Shown piece by piece: positions 11,542 to 21,454 of a stretch of 64,000 nt of DNA. The notes below the pieces were generated by a model. The model saw nothing but the letters and a program-made list of their open reading frames with translations, did not search any database and was not told where the DNA came from. The position numbers and the translations under genes are program-made. This DNA is from Pyropia yezoensis (Eukaryota > Rhodophyta > Bangiophyceae > Bangiales > Bangiaceae), in the NCBI GenBank assembly GCA_009829735.1, contig CM020618.1, forward strand, positions 39,036,894-39,100,893, read 5' to 3'. Positions within the stretch are counted from its first letter, which is position 1, and the number at the start of each line of letters is the position of its first letter.

Positions 11542-12435
11542 TCTCCCTGCTGCGACTGTCAACGCAGTGTCTCGTGCGGTGGCCCGCCTGGTGTCGGCGG
11601 CGCGGGCACCGCACACGCGGTGAGTGGGGTGGGGCAGATGAGGAGGCAAAGGAGGGGGGGGGGCTGGTGGAACTGCCGCCCGCAACATCCCCCGCCACCA
11701 CGCTGTGGCTGGCTGGCAGGGGGGGTGGCGGGGGGGGGCTGGGTTGGGCGGTGACCACACCACGCTCGCCTGGCGTCGGGAGCGTGCACGGCGCGGGGGG
11801 GGGATGCGCGGCGGCCGCCGCGACGGCCACCCGGCGCGCGCCGCGTTGACGGCGGCGGCTGGCTGGTTGTGGCTGGTGCCGCCGGTGGCGGGCGGTCGCG
11901 GTTTGGGTGGGGAGGGGGGGTGGGCGGGAGGGGGGGGCGGTGTCTGCACGAGGGGGGGGGGGGGGGGGGTCACGGCAGTCGGTGCGCGGGGTTGTGCCCT
12001 CCCCGCCCCCAGACCCTACCACTGGTGGCGCGCCGCGGCTGGGGTGGCATACGCCGCCTTGGCGCGCGTGCCGTGGCGTTGGGGTGAGGGTGGCGGCGGC
12101 GGCCGAGGCGTGGGGCGGTGGTGTGTCCCGGCTGCCGTGGCACGCCGCGTCGCGACGGCGGGGCCGTGCGCTTGCCTTTCCCTCCTCCCCCCCACCGCTT
12201 CGGGTGTTCGCGCGGGGCGTGGCGGTCGTTGCTTTTTCCCGCTCACCTCCCCCGTTCCGCCTTTCCCCGACCCCGCCGCCCCCGTCGTCCGCCGATCGCG
12301 CGGCGCGGACCGCCTTGAGGGCGGCTCCCCCCCCCGCCTTGGCCCTCCCGCCAGACGGCAGCACTGCCTTGACGGCGCATCCACCCACCCCTTCCCCTCA
12401 CGCTCCCCGACAAGGTTGTTGCGGCTTGTCATTCA
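6396..12435. other. gene-poor low-complexity DNA
   Basis: About 6 kb without a recognisable gene. 6400-7200 is less GC-rich with no clear ORF. From about 7200 on it is dominated by runs of G, C, GCC and CCCCAC. The many long open frames on both strands are by-products of this composition: Pro/Arg/Gly/Ala-rich, with no conserved motif and mutually overlapping. A tandem repeat with a ~27-bp unit (core CCCCCACTCTCAC) lies at about 10727-10783. A run of 29 C lies at 11511-11539. Confidence 0.6.
11511..11539 (+). repeat. C29 homopolymer
   Basis: Twenty-nine consecutive C in a CT-rich context; the complementary strand is a G29 tract able to form quadruplexes. Runs of 8-12 C or G are frequent nearby, but this is by far the longest. 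Its exact length may be uncertain in an assembly. Confidence 0.8.
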
Positions 12436-12480
12436 TTTCTCTCTTTTTTTTTCTTTGTTATTTTTTCGTTCTCCCTGCAG
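12436..12480 (+). other. probable 3' splice site (polypyrimidine tract + CAG)
   Basis: A T-rich pyrimidine tract ending CTCCCTGCAG lies 51 bases upstream of the ATG of the large WD40-like gene, unlike the GC-rich surroundings. It fits an intron acceptor in the 5' leader. A consensus-like donor, CG|GTGAGT, lies at 11620, which would give an intron of about 860 bases. The donor choice is inference; the acceptor is more convincing. Confidence 0.5.
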
Positions 12481-12531
12481 GCACTACAATCATCACCACC
12501 ACCATCGCCACTGCCGCCAGCACCACGTCCC

Positions 12532-15500
12532 ATGGACAGCCGTGTCGAGTCGGCCGCCTCGGTTGGGGACACATGGACGCCCGCCGCGGCCCGGCGGGGC
12601 GTCACCTCCCTCACCGCCCGGTGGGAGGCGGCCGTGTCGGGCGCGACGGCGTCGTCGGCGCTGCCGTCGTTTGGGCCGGGTGACCTACCGGGCTTGGGGG
12701 GGGAGGGCGGCGCACCCGACGGCGACGCCGCCGCAGACGCATCGCCGACGGGGGCCCCGGGCGGGGCCGTCACCACCACCGAGGTGACCCGCGTGACCAC
12801 AACCACGACAACGACCACGACGGCGACCGCTACGGCGACGGCAACGACCACGACGGCAGCGGTGGGCGGGCGCAGCGGCGGCGGCACCGCGTGGCCGCCG
12901 GCGCTGCTGGACGCCGGCCGCCGCGAGACGACGGGCTCCCCGCCGCCCTCCCCGCCGTCGCCACCGCCGCCGCTGCCACGGCCGCCCCCACCGGTGGTGG
13001 CGCTTTCGGCGGCGGGCGCACCCGCTGAGAGGATGACGGCTGCCGCGGCGGCGGCGGCAGCGGCGGCGGCAGCAGCGGGGGCGGCGGCGGCGGGTCGCGG
13101 CATGCCGTCGGCCGCCTCCTACTCTTCCACCTCGTCTACGCACGTGCTGACGCCGCCGCCCATGCCCGGGTGGCCCGCCCCGTCGGCAGCCGCCGCCAGC
13201 CCGTGGGGTGGGGTGGTTGAGGAGGACTGTGCAGACGAGGACCGGGCGGTGTTGCCCGTGGACGATGTGGCGTGTGGCCTCCCGGCGGGGGGGGATAGCG
13301 ATTCGGAGAGCGCCTACACTGAGGGCGAGGGCGACACCCCGTCTGGGTCTGAGGGGGACGCGGCCGAGGGCAACACGTGGGGCGGTGTGGGTGGCGGCGG
13401 CGGCGGCGACGGTGGCGACCCCGCCAGTGGTGCCCCCCCAATGGGCCGCGTCGCGGCCCTTGCCGCCGCCTACCCTGGCGGCGGGGGCTTTGCCAAAGTG
13501 TCGGGCCGTGACGGGGACGCGGCGCCGCCGGGATCCCCGCCCCGTCCCGCGGCGGCCGCCTGGGGGGGCATTGTCGAGCCCAACTGTGACGACGCGGACC
13601 GGGCGGTCATCCAGGTGGACGACAATGTCGCGTGCGAGACGCGGCGGTCGTCGTCGGCCGGTTCGGCGTCGGCCTACACCGATGACGATGACGAGTCGGA
13701 GGGGGAGACGGGGGTTGGCGCCGCTGTCGCGGCGGCGACGGCGGCGACAGCGACGACGGCGGCGGCCGCCCATGGCAGCCGGGGCGTCTTTGCGCCCGCG
13801 CCGGTCGGAGGGGAGAGCGACGAGGACGAGACGCTCACGTACGGCTCCTCTGCGCTGGGCACCTCGGCGGCACCGCGGTCCTCGTACATGGGCACGGGTG
13901 TCGACGAGGATGAGGACGACATGTCGGCGCCTGCCACGTTTGCGTCGTCGGTGCTTGGCTCGTCTGTCCGGCGGGGGCGGGGCTCCCTGGCCACCACTGA
14001 CGGGCTGCCGGCAGACGACCCGTCGGCGACGTGGGCGTCCAGCGTGGGCGGCGGCCAGTCCTCATCCTACATGGACGATGATGCGGTGGTGGTGGACGAT
14101 GAGGAGATGCTCTCGTCGTCGGCCTCTTCGCCGCGCTGGTCGGCCGAGGGAGGGGTGCCGCCGCCGAAGGCGCCCCCAACACGCGGCGACGCTGACGCGG
14201 CGGCGCCCGCTCGAAGCAGCTCCCCGCCCGCACCCGTCGCCGTGGCTGGAGCGCCCGATGATAGCTGGCGGCGGGCCGCTCGGCCGGAAGAGGAGCCCGT
14301 GGCGCCCGCGGCTGAGCCCGATACGCTGCCGTCACCGCCGCCGCCGCCGCCGCCCCCCCCCCCCGCCGTCACACAGGCGGCGCTGGCCATGCCGCCCGCG
14401 GCATTGCCCGCCGACGTGCTCCGCACTCTCCACTCCAACGGGGGGCGCGCCACGCCTCCCGGTGGGGCGGCGCCACCCCGGTCGGCCGGCGACGGCGGGC
14501 GGGCGACCCCCCCCATCGCGGGGCTGCCTATGCTGCCAGTGTCCCTGCGGTCGGCTTCCCCGACGCCGGCGTCGGCGGTGGCCGGGCCGCCGCGCCTCCC
14601 CCCCGGGGCGGGGTTGCCGATGCTGCCCTCCTCGATGCGGGCGCCGTCGCCGACGCCTCCCGGCGCGGCATCGGTCGTGAAGGCGCTGCCCACCCCCAAC
14701 GCGACGCTGCCCATGATGCCGGCGGCCTTCGCGCCGCACTCTCCTTCGGGGAAGACTACCGCCACGCGGCTGCCCACCGCCCACTCGCCGCCTAGCGCGG
14801 TGGCGTCGGCGGGGGCACCCAACGGGTCGTCCACCCCCCGCTCTGCGCGGGTGGTGGGCCTATCTGCCGTGGGCGCCGAGGGGATGGCCGCTGCGACCGC
14901 CGCGTCGCGGGTACACAGCCTGCTCATCCCCGCGGTGCGGCGGCCGGGCACGCCGACGGGCCGCCGCTACGCGGTGCATAGCGTCGCGGGGTTGTCGGCC
15001 TTTGTGACAGGCAACCTCATCCGCGTGTCCCGCCGCAGTGGCGGTCCCGCCGCGGCGGCTGCTGGGGGAGGCGGGGCTGCTGGCGCATCAGCGGCGGGGT
15101 CGCAGGTTGGCGCCATCCCCCCAGGCGTCTCGTCGGTGGTGTTGCGTGGCCACAAGGCGCCGGTGGTGGACCTCGAGTGGCTGCCATCCGCGCCAGGGGA
15201 GGTGCTTTCCACATTGGGTAGCTGTGACCAGGACGGCGTCGTCTTTCTTTGGTTTGTCACGGTGGATGGCGGCGGCGGGCCCGGCACGGTGCGGCTGGTG
15301 CGCAAGTACTCGTTCTTCACCCTCCGTCGTTCCCGGCGGGCCTACTACAACCGCATCCGGCTCGCCGGTGGGGGGGTGGGGGGGGCGTGCACTATGGTGC
15401 TCGTCGCCAACGATGGGAGCCCGCCGCGGCTCATCAAGTTCCGTGCGGTTCCTGTGTTTGGGGATCAGGCTGGGCGTGCGGTAGGGGTCGACGTGCGGGA

Positions 15501-16398
15501 GGGGGGGGGGAGCACCCTCGGAGGAGGAGGGGGGCAGGCCCCCGCCGCGGTGCCCGCCTCGGCGTCTGCAGCGGCCGTCGCCGCAACTGCGTCTGCTGCT
15601 GGCCTCCCTACAACGGCGTCTGGAGCGGCCGCAGCGGCACCCACCGAACCATTGTACAGCGACGCCCGCGGCGTCGCCGAGCGGGTGCCGTCCAGCTCTG
15701 CTCACTCGTCTGAGGTCCAGCGCGTCTCGTCGGCCGCGTCAGGCATGTCGGCTGCGTCGGGCGAATCAGGTGTCTCAGAGTCGGTGACGACGACGTCGGC
15801 AGCTTCCTCATCGTACTATGAGGACGCTTCAGTGGGGTCTGCCCGGTCGCGGGGCGGCCGGGAGCAGCCGGCGCCGACGGGTGTGGCGGAGGCCGCCGCC
15901 CCCCCGGTTGTCGGGGCGGACGAGGGCGTCGCCCGCAACGCCACCTTTCCACTCCGAGCGGCCGAGGCCGGGCAGGTGGACGTGGAAGACGACATTGCCA
16001 CCGCGGCGTGGCGGGCGTCGTCGAGCAGCGCCGGTGGCACGGGCCGCGGCACCTCCACAGGGGGGGGCCTGTACGAGTCTGACGAGATTGTGGAGGAGGA
16101 GGAAGAGGACAGTGACGTGGAGTATGAGGAGGATGAGGAGGTGGCGTCCTCGGAGGAGGAGGCAGCGCACTTCCAGGGGGGGGGGTACGCCGATGGGGGG
16201 CGTGCCGCCGCTGCTGGCGGCGGAGGGGGAGTGGACCCCGCCACTCGCGGCGGGCGGTACAGAACGGGCGCTTGGGGCCGCGGCCAGGGCGTGGGGGGGG
16301 TGGAAGAGTACGACGAGGAGGAGGACGAGGGGGGGGCCGAACTGGCTCGCCACCGTGAGTACCAGGACGAAATGCCGTCTGATCCGAGCCTGCTCTAG
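12532..16398 (+). CDS. large low-complexity protein with WD40-like segment, possibly EDC4/Varicose-like
   Basis: ATG to TAG, 1,288 codons. Residues 1-835 are Ala/Gly/Pro/Ser-rich and contain repeated short motifs. WGG-V/I-VE...C-D..DRAV..VDD-VAC...SAYT occurs at about residues 225 and 344. LPM-L/M-P...SPTP occurs three times around 660-740. Residues ~820-965 are the only conserved-looking part: VTGNLIRVSRRSGG, then VVLRGHKAPVVDLEW and CDQDGVVFLWFV. This reads as a WD40 blade with the GH and WD-like signature. The N-terminal WD domain of the decapping scaffold EDC4/Varicose has this lead-in, where a line about the bound profile is followed by RGH...D..F...DG.V.vW. Only two or three blades are visible, so the assignment is tentative. 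The C-terminal ~100 residues carry a Glu/Asp-rich tract (about nt 16090-16170). If EDC4-like, it would act in cytoplasmic mRNA decapping. Alternative: an unrelated WD40 scaffold. Confidence 0.5.
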   Translation: MDSRVESAASVGDTWTPAAARRGVTSLTARWEAAVSGATASSALPSFGPGDLPGLGGEGGAPDGDAAADASPTGAPGGAVTTTEVTRVTTTTTTTTTATATATATTTTAAVGGRSGGGTAWPPALLDAGRRETTGSPPPSPPSPPPPLPRPPPPVVALSAAGAPAERMTAAAAAAAAAAAAAGAAAAGRGMPSAASYSSTSSTHVLTPPPMPGWPAPSAAAASPWGGVVEEDCADEDRAVLPVDDVACGLPAGGDSDSESAYTEGEGDTPSGSEGDAAEGNTWGGVGGGGGGDGGDPASGAPPMGRVAALAAAYPGGGGFAKVSGRDGDAAPPGSPPRPAAAAWGGIVEPNCDDADRAVIQVDDNVACETRRSSSAGSASAYTDDDDESEGETGVGAAVAAATAATATTAAAAHGSRGVFAPAPVGGESDEDETLTYGSSALGTSAAPRSSYMGTGVDEDEDDMSAPATFASSVLGSSVRRGRGSLATTDGLPADDPSATWASSVGGGQSSSYMDDDAVVVDDEEMLSSSASSPRWSAEGGVPPPKAPPTRGDADAAAPARSSSPPAPVAVAGAPDDSWRRAARPEEEPVAPAAEPDTLPSPPPPPPPPPPAVTQAALAMPPAALPADVLRTLHSNGGRATPPGGAAPPRSAGDGGRATPPIAGLPMLPVSLRSASPTPASAVAGPPRLPPGAGLPMLPSSMRAPSPTPPGAASVVKALPTPNATLPMMPAAFAPHSPSGKTTATRLPTAHSPPSAVASAGAPNGSSTPRSARVVGLSAVGAEGMAAATAASRVHSLLIPAVRRPGTPTGRRYAVHSVAGLSAFVTGNLIRVSRRSGGPAAAAAGGGGAAGASAAGSQVGAIPPGVSSVVLRGHKAPVVDLEWLPSAPGEVLSTLGSCDQDGVVFLWFVTVDGGGGPGTVRLVRKYSFFTLRRSRRAYYNRIRLAGGGVGGACTMVLVANDGSPPRLIKFRAVPVFGDQAGRAVGVDVREGGGSTLGGGGGQAPAAVPASASAAAVAATASAAGLPTTASGAAAAAPTEPLYSDARGVAERVPSSSAHSSEVQRVSSAASGMSAASGESGVSESVTTTSAASSSYYEDASVGSARSRGGREQPAPTGVAEAAAPPVVGADEGVARNATFPLRAAEAGQVDVEDDIATAAWRASSSSAGGTGRGTSTGGGLYESDEIVEEEEEDSDVEYEEDEEVASSEEEAAHFQGGGYADGGRAAAAGGGGGVDPATRGGRYRTGAWGRGQGVGGVEEYDEEEDEGGAELARHREYQDEMPSDPSLL

Positions 16399-17076
16399 GA
16401 GGAGGAGGGGGGGTGTGGGGAGGGTGGGCGGGGTGTACGGGGGGGTTGTGGCGTTGCCTGCGGCAGAGCTGCAGTCGTGGTGGCGGCTCGTCACCTTGGT
16501 CTGCGCCTGATGTGACTCCGTTCTTTCGCCTGTGGCAGTTACGCTTGGGCAGCAGGGGCTGCAGGCAGGGCCCTCGTCCAGGTGAGCGTGTCGGTGCCAC
16601 TGCAATGCGTAGAGCGGAGTTGGTACATTTGCAAACGCTGGTGGGGCGCATTGGACGTGGCCGTTGATACCCAGGCGAGCTGCTCGCCTTCCAGGGCACT
16701 GACCGCCACGCGTCCAGCACAGTGCCCGCCATGGACAGAAAATGACGATAGGAGGGCGCGAGGGTGTACATACGTGAAAAAAAAACACCATGAACGCAGC
16801 CGCCGGCTCCGCGAGCAACACGCCGCGTACCGGCCGCGAGCAACGCACGCCCCGTGAAGCCCCTCCGCCCCAAGTAATCCCGGTGCAGCAACGAATGCGT
16901 CCACGCCAGTGCCGCAAACCCCAGACCAAACACGCACCACCAGGTGCGCGTTTACGCACGTCCGCGATTATCTCTTTGCCATCACGCCGCCTCCACCCCC
17001 CCCCCCAAGCCACCCCCAGGTGGTGTGCCCTCGTACTGTATACCCCTCCTCCCTCCCTACGCAGCATCACCCCCCA
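16399..17076. other. intergenic region between convergent genes
   Basis: Separates the WD40-like gene (+) from the PRA1 gene (-), so it must hold both 3' ends. It contains a run of nine A at about 16778 and pyrimidine-rich stretches near 17000. No ORF here has a recognisable motif, and no clear polyadenylation signal can be assigned. Confidence 0.5.
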
Positions 17077-17739
17077 TCAAACCGTTGCTGGCGTGTAAGC
17101 CGTGTCAAAATCGAGGTCCCCCGCTGGCCGCCGCACCGCCGCGTGCGCAAGGGCAATGACACCCACCACCACAATGAGCGACGTGAAGGTGGCGCCCGCG
17201 CCGGTCACCCACAGGGCAGCCACAGATAGCAGCACCATCATTACCGCCTTGGCCTTCGAGTCCAGGTCGACCCCCCCCAACCTCAGCGGCTCCGGGTGCA
17301 CCACAAACAGGTACACATACGCGACGAGGACGCAAAAGCCACCCAGGAACGACAGCGGGGAGGTAAGGATAGTGAGAGCGCCGAGAACCACCAGGATCAG
17401 CAGGTAGTTCATCTGATAGTAGCGCCCATTCTCCTGCACCCGCTCAACCACCTCAGACACCTCCGGGCGGGCCATCTGGGAGAGGTTCCCAAACTCGGCC
17501 CACGGCCGCGACTCGGACCACACCGACCCGAGCCGCGCCTTGATCACCTCGGTCGACGGCACGAGCCCCGCCACGGCAGAGATGGCGCCACCCGCTGCGG
17601 CGCCCACCGCAGAAGCCGATGCCGCCGCGGTGCCCGCGGGGGGGGCCTCGGTGTTGCCCGTCACGCCCTCGGGGCCGACCGCCAGCGCCACCGACGGGGC
17701 TGCCACCTTGGCGGTGCCCAGCTCCGTAAAGGACGCCAT
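17077..17739 (-). CDS. PRA1 family protein (prenylated Rab acceptor)
   Basis: 220 residues from the ATG at 17739. The frame stays open for about 32 codons further upstream, but this ATG begins the plausible protein. Residues 1-60 are an Ala/Gly-rich N-terminus. The PRA1 domain covers about 68-205. It has the family's RPW motif (78-80), the NYLL motif at the membrane entry (111-114), paired hydrophobic helices at about 112-127 and 129-148, a charged loop (HPEPLRLGG...KAKA), and a second pair at about 165-180 and 184-201. Length and layout match the family. PRA1 proteins sit in ER/Golgi/endosomal membranes and help deliver prenylated Rab GTPases and sort cargo. The gene is intronless as read and convergent with the upstream WD40-like gene. 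Confidence 0.93.
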   Translation of the reverse strand: MASFTELGTAKVAAPSVALAVGPEGVTGNTEAPPAGTAAASASAVGAAAGGAISAVAGLVPSTEVIKARLGSVWSESRPWAEFGNLSQMARPEVSEVVERVQENGRYYQMNYLLILVVLGALTILTSPLSFLGGFCVLVAYVYLFVVHPEPLRLGGVDLDSKAKAVMMVLLSVAALWVTGAGATFTSLIVVVGVIALAHAAVRRPAGDLDFDTAYTPATV

Positions 17740-18540
17740 CGCTACTGCGCCCCTCGCAGCAGGGGACACACAAGGGGGTCGGAGGGGTGGCCAAAGGGAT
17801 GTACAATGACAAGGGAGGGGGGAGAAAGGGCGCAAGGGGGAAGATACGTGGCGGCAAAAGCGGCCGACTGCAGCCTATAACGGCAGAGCAGGTAGGCACG
17901 GCCAACGGGGGAACGAAAAACAAGTGACAGACGTTGCGACGCACGTACGCCAACGCACAGCGGCAGGCACACGCAACCAGCAGCTGCGCAAATCCCCCTC
18001 CTCACGGCGGTGACTGCCGGCCTCGGTCAACGGGCCCCTACCGCTCCTGGGCCGTGCCGCGACCCGCCGCCCCACCCCGAACAAAGAACCCGCGACAGCG
18101 GCCGCACGTAAGGGGTGGATGCGCCGCGGCGAGACAGACCCGCGGGACGGGAACGCGGGTGGGCGGGGAGGCGCGGATCCAATCCGTCGGTAGGCAATGC
18201 CGACAGGGCGGGGAAGGCCGCGCACGGGTGCGCCGGTTGTTACCGCCTGTGATGCGAAGAGGGGTGGTGTCCAGCAAGAACCCGAGGTAGGGAACAACAC
18301 TGCCAGGCACAGCCACGCCTTCGGCAGCCGCTCGGGGCGCGAGTCGCGGCTCGGGCGCCCACATCCCGTGCCGACGACTGCTGCCAGCGAGGTGGGAACC
18401 GCCCCGCGGTGGGCACTGTCGGGAGCGCACGCGAGCGAGGAGAGAAGGTGGACCAATCAGACGGATCCCAGCAAGGCGGAACATCAGCCTCTCATCCCTT
18501 CAGTGACAACGACAAATTCCAGCAAGGAACGCCGTGCAAT
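17740..18540. other. upstream region of the PRA1 gene, no further gene seen
   Basis: Presumably includes the 5' leader and promoter of the minus-strand PRA1 gene. Overlapping open frames on both strands carry no domain. The sequence becomes less GC-rich from about 18480. Confidence 0.5.
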
Positions 18541-18617
18541 AGCACTTGGTATGTAGCACCCGTAGCGTAGTTGGCACGCATAAAGTAAGTCATAAGATTA
18601 ATGAAATTAGTCAAGGT

Positions 18618-18714
18618 AGCCCCCCGCTAAGCGCGAGGGGGGCTGATAGCAAAGCTATTTCAGATCACAGCTGGAACGTTCAGACCCATGGATGAAAGAA
18701 ATGATACATTTCTT
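18618..18714. repeat. three consecutive hairpins in an AT-richer island
   Basis: AGCCCCCC/GGGGGGCT (18618-18644), ATAGC-AAA-GCTAT (18646-18658) and AAGAAATG-ATA-CATTTCTT (18696-18714) are perfect stems in close succession. Upstream at 18563-18574, TAGCGTAGTTGG matches a pol III A-box consensus, but no proper B box sits at tRNA distance. The locus could encode a structured RNA or be a SINE-like remnant; it is not a recognisable tRNA. Confidence 0.4.
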
Positions 18715-18858
18715 GTCCAGCCTTTGATTAATTAATGGACTAATTCAATGCATTTTGTTGTTGTTGATTTTATCAGTTTTATATGACAATATTTACCAGA
18801 TGGACCAATCAATGACTGGTTCCGCGGCGCTGACCGCGCACGATGGCGACGTTTTCCG

Positions 18859-18867
18859 CATAAATAC
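18859..18867 (+). promoter_or_regulatory. TATA-like box
   Basis: CATAAATAC stands out in GC-rich sequence about 140 bases upstream of the ATG at 19005, a plausible distance for promoter plus 5' leader. No other core promoter element can be assigned. Confidence 0.35.
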
Positions 18868-19004
18868 AGGGGACAACCGAGCAGCTTCCCGTCCTCGCAC
18901 ACGCACGGCACCGCGAGCGACGCGCGCATCGCTTCCTCCCCCTCCCCCCGCCACCACTCCCCCCTCCTCTTGCGAAGGACGCCTTCCCACCACAATTGCG
19001 CATC

Positions 19005-19636
19005 ATGCTCCCCCCCAACTCATCTGAGCGCGCCACTGCGGCGGGAGGTGTGGGTAATGAGGATGAATCACCCCGTTTACGTCGTCCCGGAAGCCCAGCT
19101 GGCACCTCCGCCATTGCGGATGTAGGAACAACGGGTGATGCCCTAGAACCTGCAGCTGCCAGTGGCCTGGCTGCCGCTCCTGCGCTTGCGCTCCCTCCTC
19201 TTCCGACTGTTGCCCTTCGCGAGGCTAGTATCCCTCCCGCCAGCAGCCGTCTAGCTCGTCGTAACCGCCCGTCTGATCACCGCCGGCGGAAAAGTCGGAT
19301 GCGTCGTGTTGCAGGGGGCACACGTCGGCGGGGCACGTCACGAGAGGGATTGCGGAGGAGGGAGAGGGTAAACGGGGCGGTGCGGATCAAACATGAACGC
19401 GCCGCCGCGTGCTGCGCGGCGCACCTCGGGCACGAGGGCGAGGGCGCCCGTGCACGCAGCCTCCCAGCACGCCACACTCATAGAGAGTCCGAAACACGCC
19501 AGCACGAGTGCACACCGTTGTTGCATGGCGGGCGACCGCGTGGACCCGGAGGATGCTGTGGGACACTGGGGCAGGACACAGGCACGTGCGGCTTCAGCTG
19601 CCGCAGCAATCTGGCCAGCTGGCTGCTCACGCCCAG
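19005..19636 (+). CDS. hypothetical protein, probable first exon
   Basis: Open from the ATG at 19005 with a TATA-like box about 140 bases upstream. The encoded ~210 residues are not recognised. They include a strongly basic stretch (SDHRRRKSRMRRV, then RRRGTSREGLRRRERV) that could be a nuclear-localisation or RNA/DNA-binding patch. The frame would stop at 19640, but CAG|GTAAGA at 19634-19642 is an ideal 5' splice site, so the exon probably ends at 19636. The next exon cannot be assigned with confidence; the Cys-rich ORF near 19.9 kb is a candidate. Confidence 0.35.
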
Positions 19637-19886
19637 GTAAGACGGGCCTGTTGCGGCCTTCCGGCTTACCACCTCAAGAAGCAGCGTGAAGCACCGGAGA
19701 CAAAAGAAGCAAAAACGTGCAATGAGGAAAGAGTAGCTCACAGGGCTTCTAAAGGTGTATGGCTGATGTTGTTCCTGTTTTCCATTCTGGACCCAGAGCC
19801 CAACTTGGTAATACAGTCCGTGAGTGCACATCTGCCACTGTCCAAGGACCTGGGATGATCGAAGTGCATTGATCGGAAGTGCTGGG

Positions 19887-20410
19887 GGAATGTAGGAAGT
19901 GTGGCAAAAACCACTTACACACACGACACCCAAGTTGGGGCGGTGTACAAGGGCTGCCTCCCGTGTCGGGGGAACCGGAAGAAGTGCAAGTCGCACACAC
20001 TCTGTCCCTGTTGTGGGGCAAACCCCCCACTGACAAACAAGAGGATGGTGTGTGGTCCAACAGTTTCTTGGTCGGGACGGGGACGCAGGGCCAAGCCCCG
20101 CTGTCCCTCCCCTCATTCCCCCAGGGTCCCCTCAGAATCTCGCCACTCAGAATCTCCCACCCCAGCACCTGCCCACCGGGCCACACGAACATTCAAGACG
20201 ATGAATGCAGCAAACTCTCAAATCCAAGTTGGATTTACTACTAAGCTAACTATCCCCAACTTAGGGAATATGGACCCAAATGCAGGGGGAGGAACGGATC
20301 AGGCTAGTGGCCTGCCGCCCCTTGCATGGCACGTGTTGCCCCCCTACCTGGGGGTCAATATTGCCACACTCCCATCTCCTCAGTTCCGACCGACCCGGTC
20401 GGCCCTGTGA
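19887..20410 (+). CDS. Cys/His-rich zinc-ribbon-like ORF
   Basis: Two overlapping frames here encode clustered metal-ligand residues. CRKCGKNHLHTRHP is in one frame. GCLPCRGNRKKCKSH followed by LCPCCG is in the next, which runs to 20410. The change of frame near 19,940 could be a splice junction or a break. CxxC pairs of this spacing suggest zinc binding, but the family is not recognised. It could be an exon of the gene starting at 19005 or a transposon-derived fragment. Confidence 0.25.
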
Positions 20411-20706
20411 GGGGGTGCGTAAACGCACGTCTCGGCGTTGGGGGCGCGACTTGCTGTCCCCCCTTGAGTACGTAACGCGGATGTGGAGGCGGTCACGTTG
20501 ACCGCCCCTCTCCTCAAGCTTGCCCACTCGGCAGCTTGCTCTCCCCGGTTCACACTTCACCTTCACCACCACCTCCCCTTCACCTTCCACGGGGCCGCCC
20601 CACGCTGGGGAGGCCACCCGTCTACCCACGATCCGAGTCCCCCTCAACTCGAGACGGGTCCCGGGCCGCCGTAGCCAGGGCGTCTCTCCCCAACTTGGGG
20701 AGAGCC

Positions 20707-21243
20707 ATGGCGACCCCGGGAGTGGAGACGGACTCTCTCGACGAACGTATGGAGGACACCTCCTACGGTGCAGCGCCCGCCGGGACTTCCGGCGGGGGCT
20801 CCGCGATCGCTTCGGGAGATGGGACTCCCGCGTCACCCGGCTTTGGGTTGACGGCGGGATCTCCCCCGGAGGCGGGACAAGTTGTCCCGCGTGAGGCGTT
20901 GGGGCGGTGGTTTTACCCCGCTTGGCCTCTATATGAGGAGGGGTTGACTGTTCTTCGCTGTGGCCGACTTGGCACAGCGATGGGTCGGGTATGGGACCGC
21001 CTACGGGAGAAGTATCCCCGTTGGGTCGGGTTCCCTGCCGGCGTCAGGACGGACCAGTTTGCCTTCCTGGACGACGAGGAGGTCGAAGACATACAGCCGG
21101 CCAAGGCCATGGTGGACCGCGGGGGAACTATCCCAGGTCCCGGCGACTTGCCGACCTTTACTTGGAACGCGGTGGCAACTCGCCCCCCGTACCTTCATGA
21201 GGTCGATCCGCACACTCATCACTTTGATGTGCGGATGGAGAAG
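20707..21243 (+). CDS. unrecognised ORF, apparently truncated
   Basis: Begins at an ATG and encodes about 179 residues with balanced amino-acid use, unlike the low-complexity frames around it. It has an acidic Ser/Gly-rich N-terminus, then REALGRWFYPAWPLYEEG and VWDRLREKYPRWVG, and an acidic DDEEVEDIQPAK stretch. The frame runs on to 21666, but from about 21243 it becomes Arg-rich and coincides with the minus-strand protease locus. Coding-like sequence therefore seems to end there abruptly. Family unknown; possibly the start of a mobile-element protein. Confidence 0.3.
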
Positions 21244-21454
21244 GACTGCCCGCGGCGGCCGCGTCCGCGACGGGCACGCCGAGGAGGGTGTAGAGGTACG
21301 TGCGCGCGGCGGCGGGGCGACCCTCGCCGGCGAGCGTCGGCAGGGAGCGGATGTAAACGAGCCGGCTGTTCTCGTCGAGGAGGGCGAGCGCCGCGGGCGC
21401 GCCGCCGCCGCCGCCGCCCACTGTGGGCGCGCCCGCGCCGCTCGCGGGCGCCAC
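21240..21454 (-). CDS. possible terminal exon, unknown protein
   Basis: One minus-strand frame encodes ALALLDENSRLVYIRSLPTL followed by AAARTYLYTLLGVPV. It is markedly more protein-like than the Arg/Pro-rich alternatives. It lies just downstream of the protease stop (21543). It may be a last exon of that gene reached by splicing, or a remnant of another. Not recognised. Confidence 0.25.

Noticed and set aside
6500-12400. Dozens of long open frames on both strands
   Set aside because: They arise from G/C-only codons, overlap each other in all frames, and encode Pro/Arg/Gly/Ala strings without motifs. Many lack an ATG.
18541-18700. tRNA with intron
   Set aside because: The A-box-like sequence is good, but no T-loop lies at a suitable distance and no acceptor stem can be folded.
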